DNA from: Gillisia sp.
GTDB lineage: Bacteria; Bacteroidota; Bacteroidia; Flavobacteriales; Flavobacteriaceae
Length of the DNA: 64,000 nucleotides
Direction of reading: 5' to 3'
Assembly: GCA_024635655.1 (NCBI GenBank)
Contig: JAGXIL010000024.1
Location: 1-64,000 of the forward strand
Part shown: positions 28,074 to 38,710 of the stretch, piece by piece
Layout of the letters: every line of letters starts with the position of its first letter
Numbering within the stretch: position 1 is the stretch's first letter
Position numbers and translations under genes: made by a program
The notes under the pieces: model-generated
What the model was told of the DNA's origin: nothing
Database searches by the model: none
The model's input: only the letters and a program-made list of their open reading frames with translations

Positions 28074-28775
28074 ATGGATTCAGAATTACAGGATTTTTAT
28101 GTACATCAGGATAAAATGTATGTTGCTACAGATTGTATAATATTTGGGTTTGAGGATGGAAAAATTAAACTTTTAGTTTTCAGGAGGCGGGTAGAACCCA
28201 TTAAAGGGGAGTGGTCGCTTATTGGAAGTTTTGTCAAAATAGATGAAGATGTACAGGAAGCGGCAAAGCGGGTTTTGACAGAAATCACAGGTTTGAAGAA
28301 TGTATTTATGGAAGAGCTAAAAACCTATGGAAAAGCCGACCGTGACCCCGGTTACCGATGTATCTCTGTAGGGCAGTACGCATTGATACGTATCAATGAT
28401 TACGATAAAGAACTCGTGGAGAAACACGGCGCCCACTGGTATGATATTAAAGACCTCCCAAATCTTGTGCTGGACCATAACCAGATGGTTGCTGATGCTA
28501 TGGAGCGTTTAAAGCAAAAAGCCCGGTACCAGCCTATAGGCTTTGAACTGTTACCTGAGAAATTTACTATTCCCCAACTGCAGCAGTTGTATGAAGCTAT
28601 ATATCAAAAGGAGCTGGATGACCGGAATTTCCGAAAAAAAGTACTGTCACATAACGTGTTGATCAAACTTGAAGAGAAGGATAAAACCACCTCAAAAAGA
28701 GGGGCTTTTCTTTATAAATTTGACCATAAGACCTACAATAAATTGCTGAAATCGGGTTATAACTTCGAAATTTAA
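28074..28775 (+). CDS. NUDIX-domain transcriptional regulator (NrtR/AraR-like), probable galactose regulator
   Basis: Nudix-like N-terminus (FRRRVEPIKGEWSLIGSFVKIDEDVQEAAKRVLTEITGL, degenerate box) and C-terminal winged-helix FTIPQLQQLYEAIYQKELDDRNFRKKVL. Confidence 0.9.
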   Translation: MDSELQDFYVHQDKMYVATDCIIFGFEDGKIKLLVFRRRVEPIKGEWSLIGSFVKIDEDVQEAAKRVLTEITGLKNVFMEELKTYGKADRDPGYRCISVGQYALIRINDYDKELVEKHGAHWYDIKDLPNLVLDHNQMVADAMERLKQKARYQPIGFELLPEKFTIPQLQQLYEAIYQKELDDRNFRKKVLSHNVLIKLEEKDKTTSKRGAFLYKFDHKTYNKLLKSGYNFEI

Positions 28776-28958
28776 ATAAATTTAGAAATATTCATTGTTG
28801 TATACTTACCTGATAATTTTATTCAATGCTAAAAAAGCAAGTGAATGAGTTGTTTTTTCAAAATTAATTGTAAATTTTACGTTTATAAAAAGGGGTTTGA
28901 GGCACCCGATGTGAAGACAATATTTAGCACTCGTTTATTTCCATCTTAAATAAAAATT

Positions 28959-29852
28959 ATGAGCAGTAAATACAACCGCAGAGATGCAATAAAAAATCTG
29001 GCACTGGGAACCGGGGTTCTAAGCCTGGGAGGCGTTATGAGCTCATTTGCAGCTATAAGTTGTGAAAATGAAAAACCACAGCAAAACCTTAAAGGGAATA
29101 TCAACCATGCGGTTTGCTGGTGGCCATATAATGACCTGGATTTTGACAACTTCGCGAAAGAGTCTTCAGAGTTGGGAATTCAAGCCATAGATCTTTTAAC
29201 CCCGTCGCAATGGGAAACAGCAGAAAAATACGGACTGAAATGTTCTATGGCTACAGATGATTTTGCAGTCATTGAGCACGGTTTTAATGACCCTGCCAAT
29301 CACGCTGCATTGCAGGAAAATTATAAAGGCTTAATAGATAAGGCATCAGAAGCAGGAATAAAAAATGTGATCTGTTTTTCCGGAAACCGCCGCGGTATGG
29401 ACGATGATACCGGAATTGAAAATTGTGCCACAGGGCTCATTCCGCTCGTGGATTATGCAGCAGAGCGTGATGTGGTGCTGGTGATGGAACTTTTGAACAG
29501 CAAAGTAAATCATCCCGATTATCAGTGTGATCATACAGCTTGGGGTGCACGCCTGGCAGAAGCGATGGGCAGAGAAAATTTCAAACTTCTTTACGATATC
29601 TACCACATGCAGATCATGGAAGGAGATGTTATTGCCACCATTCAGAAATACAACAAGTACATTAATCATTATCATACGGGAGGCGTACCGGGGAGAAACG
29701 AGATCAATGAAACTCAGGAATTGTTTTATCCTGCTATTATGCGGGCGATTGTGGAAACAGGTTTTAACGGCTATGTAGCACAGGAATTTGTGCCTACTTA
29801 TGAAGATAAGATTGCGGCATTAAAAGAAGCTATTGCTATATGTGATGTTTAA
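28959..29852 (+). CDS. Hydroxypyruvate isomerase/sugar-phosphate-isomerase-like TIM barrel protein with Tat-like signal
   Basis: NRRDAIKNLALGTGVLSLGG leader; LLYDIYHMQIMEGDVIATIQKYNKYINHYHTGGVPGRNEI. Confidence 0.88.
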   Translation: MSSKYNRRDAIKNLALGTGVLSLGGVMSSFAAISCENEKPQQNLKGNINHAVCWWPYNDLDFDNFAKESSELGIQAIDLLTPSQWETAEKYGLKCSMATDDFAVIEHGFNDPANHAALQENYKGLIDKASEAGIKNVICFSGNRRGMDDDTGIENCATGLIPLVDYAAERDVVLVMELLNSKVNHPDYQCDHTAWGARLAEAMGRENFKLLYDIYHMQIMEGDVIATIQKYNKYINHYHTGGVPGRNEINETQELFYPAIMRAIVETGFNGYVAQEFVPTYEDKIAALKEAIAICDV

Positions 29853-29988
29853 TAGGATATTGAAATAAATTTCATTTGGTAAATAGCTTATAGCCTTGAT
29901 ATGATTAATTAAGGAAAAGGTTTAGGAGTACGCCGGCAAAGATTCTGGAGATACATAAATTATTCAATTTTACGCCAAAAAATATAAG

Positions 29989-31209
29989 ATGAGAAAGAAG
30001 GAAATAATTACCGGAATTTTGCAACAAGTTACCGCAAACCTGACCCTTGTGGTATTCACAATAGTCACTGCCGGGGTGTCCTCCTGTGCCGGTCAGAAGA
30101 AAATATCTGGGGATAGCATAACAGCTACATTGGAACTTGCAGCAGCACAGTATAGGGATATGGCGGCCCAGCTACCTGAAGGAAGATTCCCAAAGACTTA
30201 TTATCCGAAGGAAGACAGGTTTGAAACCAGCGGCTCTGAATGGTGGGTAAGCGGGTTTTACCCCGGGACGCTTTTGTATCTTCATGAAGAATTAAATGAT
30301 CCGCAGCTTCGGGAGGAAGCGAACCGGATCATGGAAGATTTGGAGAAGGAACAGTATAACAAAACCACCCATGACCTTGGATTTATGATGTTCTGCAGTT
30401 TTGGACATTTGAACCGTCTTGATCCCCGTCCTGAGTACGATGAGATCCTTATGACTAGTGCCAGATCCCTGGCTACGAGATTTAATGAAAAGGTGGGGGC
30501 CATCCGTTCCTGGGACTCCGATGATGACAGTTTTCTGGTGATCATAGATAATATGATGAACCTGGAACTTCTTTTTTGGGCTTCCGAATTTAGTGGAGAT
30601 CCCACCTATAGGAATATAGCAATTACTCATGCCAACACTACCATGCAGCATCATTTCCGACCCGATAATAGTTCCTACCACGTGATCAATTACAATGAAA
30701 ATACCGGGGAGGTAAAGGAAAAAAGAACTGCACAGGGGGCGGCCGATGAGTCTGCATGGGCCAGGGGCCAGGCCTGGGGTTTATATGGGTACACGGTGAT
30801 GTACCGGGAAACCAAAGAACAAAAATACCTGGATCAGGCAATAAAAATCGCTGATTTCATGCTGGATCATTCCCACATGCCACAGGATAAAATTCCTTAC
30901 TGGGATTATAATGCCCCAAATATTCCCGATGCGCTAAGAGATTCATCTGCCGGGGCGATCATGGCTTCAGCATTACTGGAGCTAAGTGAGTATGTGGATG
31001 CGGGAAAAAAGAAAAAGTATTTTTCCACAGCGGAAACCGCTATCAAAACCCTGATGAGTGATACGTATTTAGCCGAGAAAGGCAGCAATGGCGGCTTCAT
31101 TTTAAAACATGGGGTAGGGCATCTTCCGGAGAATTCGGAGGTGGATGTGCCACTAACCTACGGGGACTACTATTTTGTGGAAGCCCTGCTGCGATATAAA
31201 AACCGTTAA
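29989..31209 (+). CDS. Glycoside hydrolase family 88 (unsaturated glucuronyl hydrolase-like), lipoprotein
   Basis: EWWVSGFYPGTLLYLHEEL, ESAWARGQAWGLYGYTVMYRET, IPYWDYNAPN; lipobox-like VSSCAG. Confidence 0.9.
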   Translation: MRKKEIITGILQQVTANLTLVVFTIVTAGVSSCAGQKKISGDSITATLELAAAQYRDMAAQLPEGRFPKTYYPKEDRFETSGSEWWVSGFYPGTLLYLHEELNDPQLREEANRIMEDLEKEQYNKTTHDLGFMMFCSFGHLNRLDPRPEYDEILMTSARSLATRFNEKVGAIRSWDSDDDSFLVIIDNMMNLELLFWASEFSGDPTYRNIAITHANTTMQHHFRPDNSSYHVINYNENTGEVKEKRTAQGAADESAWARGQAWGLYGYTVMYRETKEQKYLDQAIKIADFMLDHSHMPQDKIPYWDYNAPNIPDALRDSSAGAIMASALLELSEYVDAGKKKKYFSTAETAIKTLMSDTYLAEKGSNGGFILKHGVGHLPENSEVDVPLTYGDYYFVEALLRYKNR

Positions 31210-31269
31210 AGTAATTTCCTGAGGTGGGAGATCTAATGAAGTGGAAATAGACAATGGTAATTCAAAAAA

Positions 31270-31333
31270 TTTATTCGTGCATTCGTGGCTTAAAAACATA
31301 AAGGTGAAGTTTAGCCACGAATGCACGAATAAA
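31270..31333. repeat. Inverted repeat with 21-bp perfect arms (TTTATTCGTGCATTCGTGGCT-type, 22-nt loop)
   Basis: Arms 31270-31290 and 31313-31333; a third copy of GTTTAGCCACGAATGCACGAAT at about 34086-34107. Confidence 0.85.
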
Positions 31334-31467
31334 AATTATATGGGATCCTGGTAATTTTCCTTCGGAAAACATTCCTAACAGCCCAGTAATTCTTACCTAT
31401 TAAGCTATGAAAGGGCCTTCAAAAAGAAAATATTAAAACAGTATTTACATACTAAAATAAAATTTTT

Positions 31468-34047
31468 ATGAGATTAGGGCAATTCATTTTCCTTCTGTTT
31501 TTCTTGGTAACCGGAATTGTGGCCGCACCCGCACAGGAAAAAAGAGATGTTTATGTAGATGACAGCGGCACAATGCGCTGGGGCCATAATGATGAAGAAG
31601 TCAAAGGCTTTGGTGTCAATTATTCGGTGCCATTTGCCCATGCCTATCGTACTGCCAAAAAAATGGAGGTAGATGTTAAAGAAGCCATAGATAATGATGT
31701 ATATCACTTCTCCCGGCTAGATTTTGACCTTTACCGTATCCATGTTTGGGATACTGAAATAAGCGATGCTGAAGGAAATCTTCTTGAAAACGAACACCTG
31801 GAAGCTTTTGATTATTTACTGAAGCAGCTGAAAGACAGAAATATTAACTTTATGATCACCCCTATCGCATTTTGGGGGAGTGGCTGGCCGGAACCAGATC
31901 CTGAAACTCCCGGTTTTTCCCATAAATATGGAAAAGAGGGAAGCCTCACAGAGCCCGAGGCCATTGAAGCCCAGGAAAATTACCTGGCGCGGTTCCTGGA
32001 ACACGTCAATCCATATACAGGAGTAGCCTATAAAGATGAGCCCAATATTATAGCATTTGAAGTCAGCAATGAACCCCATCATAAAGGCACCGCTGAAGAG
32101 GTAACCGAATTTGTTCAAAAAATGGTCACCGCAATGCGCAGTACCGGGACTGAAAAGCCTATTTTTTATAACGTGAGCCATAGTACCCATCTTGCGGAGG
32201 CCTATTTTGATGCCGATATACAGGGAGGAACTTTTCAATGGTATCCAACCGGATTGGGTTTTCAGAAAGAACTGGAAGGGAATCTGTTGCCTAATGTGAA
32301 TGATTACAATATCCCTTTTGACGATGTTATCAAAAAGAATAACGCAGCAAAGCTGGTATATGAATTTGATGCGGCAGATGTTATGAAATCCTACATTTAT
32401 CCGGCTATGGCAAGGAGTTTTCGCGAAGCCGGAATTCAGATCGCCACCCATTTTGCCTATGACCCCACCTACATGGCTCATGCCAATACCGAATATAACA
32501 CTCATTATATGAACCTGGCATATACTCCTTCAAAAGCCCTGGCTTTAATGATCAGTGGGAAAGTTTTTCATGAGGTTCCCATGGGGAAAGATTTAGGAAA
32601 ATATCCGGACAATCTAACATTTCAAAATTTCAATATAGATTACGACAATGACCTTGCCTCTTATAATGCTGAAGAAGATTTTATCTACACCAATACAAAT
32701 AACCTTCAGCCTAAGAACTTATCATCACTGAAAAAATTAGCCGGATTTGGAAATTCGGAAGTGGTTAAATACGAAGGTGCAGGGGCTTATTTTCTCGACA
32801 AGCTGGAAGATGGAGCCTGGAGGCTGGAAGTCATGCCGGACGCTATCCTGGTTGACAATCCCTTCGGAAAAAACAATCTGGAAAAAACTGTCGCCGTTAT
32901 TAACTGGAACACCTGGGAAATGAAGGTAGACCTGCCGGATCTGGGAGAAAATGTGAGCATAAGATCACTCAATGAAGGGAATGACTTTACTGCAGAAGTA
33001 AATGGAAAAAGCTTTTCTATTGCCCCGGGTACCTATCTCATTTATAAAGAAGGATCAAACCCAACTGTTGCTGAAGGACAGAATTTGAACAATATCAGTA
33101 TTACAGAATTTTTTGCGCCGGAGTCCACTGTTGAAAAAACATATGTGATCCACGAGGCGGTAGAAGAAATTTCAGAAAATTCTTCTTTAGAAATTACATC
33201 CACTATGGTTTCAAACGAGGACATTGAAAAAGTTGAGGTGTGGCTTCAGAATGGGAATGTTTATGAGAGCATGGAGCTTACAAGGCAGGAAGGATATACC
33301 TATTCAGCTGAGGTTCCGGAAAACTTGCTTCAGCAGGGTTTTCTTCAGTACCGCATAATTGTCAATACCGCAAACTCCAGTTTTACTTTTCCGGCAGATC
33401 AGGAAGGAGATCCGGGACAATGGGATTTTTTTTCCGATGAATCGTATGTAACCAGGATAGTAAAGGAGGAGCATCCTTTATTCTTATTTAATGCTGTTGA
33501 AAATTCAGATCATATTGTGGGAAAATGGCAAAGAGGGAATCAGCTGGTGCCGGGAGATGCTCCGGGAGAAGCCGAATACCAGGTGAAAGTGGAGCAACTG
33601 TATGAGGAGGACGAAGAGAATTTAAATGCCGATCCTATATATGATTATTCCTTCCGTTACAACTTTTCAAAAAAAATACAAGGAAGGGCAGAGGAATTAC
33701 CCCATTTTGATAAACTGGTTGTAAAGGGGAGAAGTCTTTCATCAGAACTGCAAAAAGTACAGGTTGCATTGGTGAATAAAGACGGGGCAAGCTTTGGGAA
33801 GATCATTGAACTGCAGCCTACAACACAGGAATATGTGATCGATCTTGCAGAACTGGAACCGGTAAAGACAGTTACGCTGCCAAGGCCTTATCCGGGTTTT
33901 CTACCTTATTATTTTGACCATAAGCTTCCGGAAATGTTTGATGTTTTTGAAATGAAAAGTTTACAGATATCTATTGGTCCCGGCCTTGATCAGGAGGAAC
34001 GTGAGGGGAAGCAGGAAATGGGAATTACGAGTATTAGATTGGAGTAG
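31468..34047 (+). CDS. Secreted clan GH-A / GH5-like glycoside hydrolase (mannanase/cellulase-type) with C-terminal accessory domains
   Basis: Signal peptide; DLYRIHVWD, NIIAFEVSNEPHHKGT (acid/base), LVYEFDAADV (putative nucleophile). Confidence 0.78.
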   Translation: MRLGQFIFLLFFLVTGIVAAPAQEKRDVYVDDSGTMRWGHNDEEVKGFGVNYSVPFAHAYRTAKKMEVDVKEAIDNDVYHFSRLDFDLYRIHVWDTEISDAEGNLLENEHLEAFDYLLKQLKDRNINFMITPIAFWGSGWPEPDPETPGFSHKYGKEGSLTEPEAIEAQENYLARFLEHVNPYTGVAYKDEPNIIAFEVSNEPHHKGTAEEVTEFVQKMVTAMRSTGTEKPIFYNVSHSTHLAEAYFDADIQGGTFQWYPTGLGFQKELEGNLLPNVNDYNIPFDDVIKKNNAAKLVYEFDAADVMKSYIYPAMARSFREAGIQIATHFAYDPTYMAHANTEYNTHYMNLAYTPSKALALMISGKVFHEVPMGKDLGKYPDNLTFQNFNIDYDNDLASYNAEEDFIYTNTNNLQPKNLSSLKKLAGFGNSEVVKYEGAGAYFLDKLEDGAWRLEVMPDAILVDNPFGKNNLEKTVAVINWNTWEMKVDLPDLGENVSIRSLNEGNDFTAEVNGKSFSIAPGTYLIYKEGSNPTVAEGQNLNNISITEFFAPESTVEKTYVIHEAVEEISENSSLEITSTMVSNEDIEKVEVWLQNGNVYESMELTRQEGYTYSAEVPENLLQQGFLQYRIIVNTANSSFTFPADQEGDPGQWDFFSDESYVTRIVKEEHPLFLFNAVENSDHIVGKWQRGNQLVPGDAPGEAEYQVKVEQLYEEDEENLNADPIYDYSFRYNFSKKIQGRAEELPHFDKLVVKGRSLSSELQKVQVALVNKDGASFGKIIELQPTTQEYVIDLAELEPVKTVTLPRPYPGFLPYYFDHKLPEMFDVFEMKSLQISIGPGLDQEEREGKQEMGITSIRLE

Positions 34048-34209
34048 TTTAGCGATGATGTCTTTTTAAAAATAAGTTTTAAAAAGTTTAGCCACGAATG
34101 CACGAATGTTTTTCTAAAATATCCGTGCGCAAAAAAAATTGCCACTAAGGAAGAAAGGCACAAAGGTTCACGAAGCCTTAGAAATGAAAAAGTGGGTAAT
34201 TACTATCCC

Positions 34210-34238
34210 CTCCGGGGAGGGGTGTCCGCAGGACGGGG
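34210..34238. repeat. Dispersed repeat (inverted near-copy of 21551-21579)
   Basis: CTCCGGGGAGGGGTGTCCGCAGGACGGGG. Confidence 0.65.
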
Positions 34239-34334
34239 TGGGCACGCAAAGCAAAGTAAGAAAAAAATAAGTGCGCAAAAACATAAGCTATGAACTTAAA
34301 AAGAACAAAGTTTCTTAAGTGTCAAAATAAGAAC

Positions 34335-34374
34335 AAATAAGTAAGGCTGCCATTAACGGCAGCCTTACTTATTT
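34335..34374 (-). terminator. Intrinsic terminator at end of the sus operon
   Basis: AAATAAGTAAGGCTGCC-ATTAAC-GGCAGCCTTACTTATTT, 17-bp perfect stem, just 3' of the amylase gene. Confidence 0.85.
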
Positions 34375-34390
34375 ATAGAAAATATAGATA

Positions 34391-35890
34391 TTATTCTGTA
34401 ATCGACCAGATACTATACGAATTGGCCGGAGCTTCAATTTCCACTTTTCCGTCTTCCCCTGTGGCAGGAGAAAAAGAAGAGTTGGTGCTGTAATCATGCA
34501 AGGTGGTGCTTGTCCAGCTTGTAGTTACATTTCTTCGCTTCGTGCTAGGGCTTGTATTGATATATAGGATCAAGCCCGGGTTTGTTCCGTCTCCACTGCG
34601 TTTCATAATATATTCATCGTTATCTACATGAAGAACTTCTATCTCTCCCGTTGCAATAGTGTTGTTTATTAGAATTAACTGTTCCAGTTCTTCCTGAAAT
34701 TCCTCATTTTCATAATCGGAATAGAAGATCGTGGGATATCCTGGATGGGTAAGGATAAATGCATAGGCTTTCATCTTATTTTCTGCAGCAATACGGTTAT
34801 CTTCATTTTCGTCTTTTTCGGTATCGTGATTGGCCGTGAAAGTCACAGCTTTATCGGGATACTCTTGCCAAACCATTTCTCTCGTTAAGATGGTAAGATC
34901 ATCATGACGGTCAAAAGCTTCGTCCATTTTATAAAATGCTGCAAAATCAAATACGGCAACTCCGGTTTCCTCTATATAATTTTTAAGTACATCAGGATTT
35001 CCGTCCCATAATTCTGCAACCCCAAAACCTCCTACGGCATCCATCCACTCTTTAACGACCCATGGCTCAAATCCCAGGACATAATCAAATCTCCAGCCGT
35101 CAAATCCTACTTCATTCTTGTAATAGTTAGCTACAGAATAATCTTCAGCCCATAACCAGTTCTGTACATATTCCTGGTTGTGATCTAAATTGGTCTCTTC
35201 ATAAAAAAGGCTGCCTTCGTCATAAGGACTGGTGCTGTTAGGATAGAAATTTTCATAGTTTCTGTTGAACTTATTTGAAGCATTTGCGTGACTTGGATCA
35301 AATAAGGTCCAGGTCTCTTTTTCGCGGTAAGGATTCCATTCCAGGGCACCCCCGGAATTGTGGTTCAGCACAATATCTGCAATTACCTCCAGGTCATTGG
35401 CATGTGCTTCGGCAATCAAGGCATCTAATTCGGCCCGGGAACCAAAACGGGTTTCTACTGTTCCCAGCTGGTCGTATTCTCCCAGGTCAAAATAATCTGA
35501 AGGATCATATCCCATGGAATAGCCTCCGGATTGTCCTTTTGAAGCAGGGGGTAACCAGATACGGTCAATACCGGCATCTGCCCAACCGGAGACTTTTTCT
35601 GTTAACAGGTCCCACCATTCATGTCTTGGCTCCACATCCCAATAAAAGGCCTGCATCATCACACCCGTTCCATTGTCATAATTTTCCAGGTTCAGCGCCT
35701 GGGGCTCTTCGGTTGGAGGAGTGACCACCTGGCCATCATCTGTATTGTCTATAGGATCATTGTCGCTGGAACAGGATGCCACTCCCGCGAAAATTGATAA
35801 CATAGCTCCGTAGACTAAAAATTTATTTTTCATAATTATAAGGTTTAATAAAAAAAGCTGCCCGGGAATGGTGTATTGGATCATTCCCAA
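34391..35890 (-). CDS. GH13 alpha-amylase, lipoprotein
   Basis: GVMMQAFYWDVEPRHEWWDLL, DIVLNHNSGG, GWRFDYVLGF, AELWDG, TANHDTEKDE; likely start at internal MKNKFLVYG with lipobox VASC. Confidence 0.93.
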   Translation of the reverse strand: MGMIQYTIPGQLFLLNLIIMKNKFLVYGAMLSIFAGVASCSSDNDPIDNTDDGQVVTPPTEEPQALNLENYDNGTGVMMQAFYWDVEPRHEWWDLLTEKVSGWADAGIDRIWLPPASKGQSGGYSMGYDPSDYFDLGEYDQLGTVETRFGSRAELDALIAEAHANDLEVIADIVLNHNSGGALEWNPYREKETWTLFDPSHANASNKFNRNYENFYPNSTSPYDEGSLFYEETNLDHNQEYVQNWLWAEDYSVANYYKNEVGFDGWRFDYVLGFEPWVVKEWMDAVGGFGVAELWDGNPDVLKNYIEETGVAVFDFAAFYKMDEAFDRHDDLTILTREMVWQEYPDKAVTFTANHDTEKDENEDNRIAAENKMKAYAFILTHPGYPTIFYSDYENEEFQEELEQLILINNTIATGEIEVLHVDNDEYIMKRSGDGTNPGLILYINTSPSTKRRNVTTSWTSTTLHDYSTNSSFSPATGEDGKVEIEAPANSYSIWSITE

Positions 35891-35930
35891 TCCAATATTC
35901 CCAGACAGCTTAGACTATAATTTATTGTGA

Positions 35931-37070
35931 CTATTCTTCCGAATCTACCGGTATAAGAATATATCTTCCAGTAAGGTCATTGAACCAGATTTCGTAAATA
36001 CCTTCCGGTGCAGTCATGTTGTCTGGTGACCCATAATTGGCTATTCCGCTGAGGCCTTCCTGACCTACTCCCCAATTGTCAGTCCAGTCATCATCGGCAC
36101 GGAATTTAAATTCTCCGGTTCCCAGTTCGAAATCCTGAACATACCACACATGAGGATCAAATTCAGATTGGGTCATATCGGTATCATCGTCCCATCCACC
36201 AGAAGTGGCATCTCCTATAACACCAATGGTGCTGTATGTAGCTTCTCCACTTTCATTAAATGGATCAAAGCTGTAGGTCATTTCATCTATATCCATAGTA
36301 AGGGTATAGTAACCTGCAGTGCTTACTTCAAAAGATCCGGGATCCTCACCCAGAATATCACTACTGCTAAGGCTTCCGTTGTCAAGACCCCACTGTGGTT
36401 GCCATGCACCCCGTTCTTCCAGAAGTTTAAATTCTCCGGCACCAAAATATCCGGTGTAAGTATAAACATTTGGGTTGTCGGCATCTCTAAAAAGAGGAGT
36501 ATTATTGTTGTTCTCACTCCATCCTGCTGCAGTGGCATCTCCCACTAAAAAGAAATTTTTCAATGGCTCCTCCTCATCTGGTGCATCTTCAGGGAGGATT
36601 ACAGTAAGCCCTCTAACCTCAGAAGTTTCAGACAGTTCGTTTCCACCGCCACTTCCGGCATAGGCTTTTACCCGGAAATAAACCTGTCCCATGTTTGGCG
36701 CTTCAGAAGCCGGGTCATTATCAAGGCCTGCATCTTCTGCCAGAGACATTAACTGATTTACAGTTATAGCCAGATTATTATTAGAAGTAGTACCTATAAC
36801 ATCGAAGCTTTCAAAATCGGGATCTGTAGAACCCTGTAGTTCATAAGTGATGTTCGTGGGAACTTCAAAATCTACAGCATTCCAGACAAATCTTTCCGCA
36901 ACGTTGTTCCTGGTAGCATTAGTTAAGATGTACTCCTGACTAAAGTCATTGACAAAATCAATCCCTTCCATATCGGGTTGGGCAATAAAGACAACATCAT
37001 CATCGCTGCTGCAGGAATTTAATCCTACAAAGGCTGCGAATGTTAAAAATAAGATCGATAATTTTTTCAT
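35931..37070 (-). CDS. SusE/SusF-like outer-membrane starch-binding lipoprotein
   Basis: Lipobox LNSCSSDDD, SusE N-terminal domain, two repeated modules (FFLVGDATAAGWSENNNTPLF / IGVIGDATSGGWDDDTDM). Confidence 0.87.
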   Translation of the reverse strand: MKKLSILFLTFAAFVGLNSCSSDDDVVFIAQPDMEGIDFVNDFSQEYILTNATRNNVAERFVWNAVDFEVPTNITYELQGSTDPDFESFDVIGTTSNNNLAITVNQLMSLAEDAGLDNDPASEAPNMGQVYFRVKAYAGSGGGNELSETSEVRGLTVILPEDAPDEEEPLKNFFLVGDATAAGWSENNNNTPLFRDADNPNVYTYTGYFGAGEFKLLEERGAWQPQWGLDNGSLSSSDILGEDPGSFEVSTAGYYTLTMDIDEMTYSFDPFNESGEATYSTIGVIGDATSGGWDDDTDMTQSEFDPHVWYVQDFELGTGEFKFRADDDWTDNWGVGQEGLSGIANYGSPDNMTAPEGIYEIWFNDLTGRYILIPVDSEE

Positions 37071-37086
37071 TTTATTTTTTTTATTA

Positions 37087-38685
37087 TTAGTAACCTGGAT
37101 TTTGAGATAGATTTGTATTTACACCTAATTCTGCTGCAGGAATAGGCATTAATCTGCGGAAGCTGGAAGTTGTAGTTCCCTGTGGAACTCCTCCTTTAAA
37201 GGCCCACACCTTATTCTCGGTGAATTGGTTGAAACGTATAAGGTCTGTTCTTCTGTGAGCTTCCCAGTATAATTCTCTGGCTCTTTCGTCAATAATGAAA
37301 CTCAGGGTAAGATCTGAAGCCGAAATATTGTCATCATCATCTCCGTAAGCGCGTTCTCTTAGTTCGTTGACGTAATTCACTGCCTGCCCTGCAGATCCGC
37401 CACCGCCTCTTACAACAGCTTCTGCATACATCAGGTATGCATCTGCAAGCCTGAACATTGGAAAGTCAGTGTCTGGAAATTCGCCTGAAGTATCTTTTCC
37501 GGGGTTGCCATCGCTGTCAATATTTTTATATTTTGTTATGGCAAAACCTTCAGTAAAGGGAGCAATGTCTCTTACCTCTTTGTTTTGGCCTTCAGTAAAG
37601 AACATTCCTCTTGAATCTTCAGAATCTTCCCCCCCTGGGAAGGTGTTCACAAACTGCTGGGTTGTTCTTAATCCAGCCCATCCACCGTTCATACCAAATT
37701 CATCAGCGTCCATAGCCCCGCCAATAGCGGCATGGATAATATAGGTCATACCTCCGTAATTCTGAGAATTTAATCCGTCGTAAGTAATTGGGAAGATAAC
37801 TTCATCCTGTGCTCCATTGGTGTCATTATCAGCTAAAAATAAATATTCATAAGGCACATTTGCAATATCATACGGGGAATTTATAGCTTTTTCAGTATAG
37901 GTAATAACATCAGCATATCTTTCATTTCCGGTGTACACTTCAGCATTTAAATATAATTTAGAAAGGAGCATCCAGACAGCAGCACGATCGGCACGGCCGT
38001 ATTCATTTTCTTTTGCTCCTGTAATATCATCTTCTATATCCAATAATTCACTTTCAACGAAAGCAAATAAATCCTCACGCTGTATTTGAGGCGGAAGAAA
38101 AGCCCCAATAGGATCTTCTTCTGTTACAAAAGCAGGGTTACCAAATAGATCCAGTGCGTGATAATAACTAAGAGCACGAAGAAAACGGGCCTCTGCGCGG
38201 TAATTTGCAATAGTGGCTCTCAATTCTCCTTCAACTCCACGCGCATCCAGGGCTGCATCATCGGTTTGTCTTAAAAATTCATTTACCAATGCCACCTGGT
38301 ACATGATTCTGCTGTACATGGTACGTGTAAATTCATTACCTGCAGTCCAGGTTTGGAAATTAAGGTCGTATATAGTTCCGTCATTCCATCCAATCACTGC
38401 CTCATCTGTGGGTAACTCCTGTAGGTTGAAATACAACCGGAGGTAGTTGGAGAATCCCTCGTCCAGTCCGGCAAGGTCAGGGTTCCCTGCAGGTCCCTGT
38501 TGCCCGCTCAGGGAAATCCCTGCATAGAGTTTGGCAAGAAAAGCTTCATAAGAGGCAGCATCTGTTAAGGCAGACTCTGATGTTTCCCTGTTGTCCTCCG
38601 GGGTTAGTTCCAGTTCATCCTGGCACGACCACAATAACATACTGCTCATAAATATGATCAGTACCGGTCTTAGTTTTTTATACAT
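37087..38685 (-). CDS. susD: RagB/SusD family nutrient uptake outer membrane protein
   Basis: AEARFLRALSYYHALDLFGNPAFVTEED, LYWEAHRRTDLIRFNQF, C-terminal NLSQNPGY. Confidence 0.95.
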   Translation of the reverse strand: MYKKLRPVLIIFMSSMLLWSCQDELELTPEDNRETSESALTDAASYEAFLAKLYAGISLSGQQGPAGNPDLAGLDEGFSNYLRLYFNLQELPTDEAVIGWNDGTIYDLNFQTWTAGNEFTRTMYSRIMYQVALVNEFLRQTDDAALDARGVEGELRATIANYRAEARFLRALSYYHALDLFGNPAFVTEEDPIGAFLPPQIQREDLFAFVESELLDIEDDITGAKENEYGRADRAAVWMLLSKLYLNAEVYTGNERYADVITYTEKAINSPYDIANVPYEYLFLADNDTNGAQDEVIFPITYDGLNSQNYGGMTYIIHAAIGGAMDADEFGMNGGWAGLRTTQQFVNTFPGGEDSEDSRGMFFTEGQNKEVRDIAPFTEGFAITKYKNIDSDGNPGKDTSGEFPDTDFPMFRLADAYLMYAEAVVRGGGGSAGQAVNYVNELRERAYGDDDDNISASDLTLSFIIDERARELYWEAHRRTDLIRFNQFTENKVWAFKGGVPQGTTTSSFRRLMPIPAAELGVNTNLSQNPGY

Positions 38686-38710
38686 AATCTTTTTGTTTAA
38701 ATTATTTTTA

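Noticed and set aside
31816-32505. 229-aa minus-strand ORF
   Set aside because: Antisense within the GH5-like gene; Cys/His-rich spurious translation.
34141-34180. GCCACTAAGGAAGAAAGGCACAAAGGTTCACGAAG segment as a structured RNA
   Set aside because: Looks like a degenerate dispersed intergenic repeat; no stable fold or conserved context could be shown.
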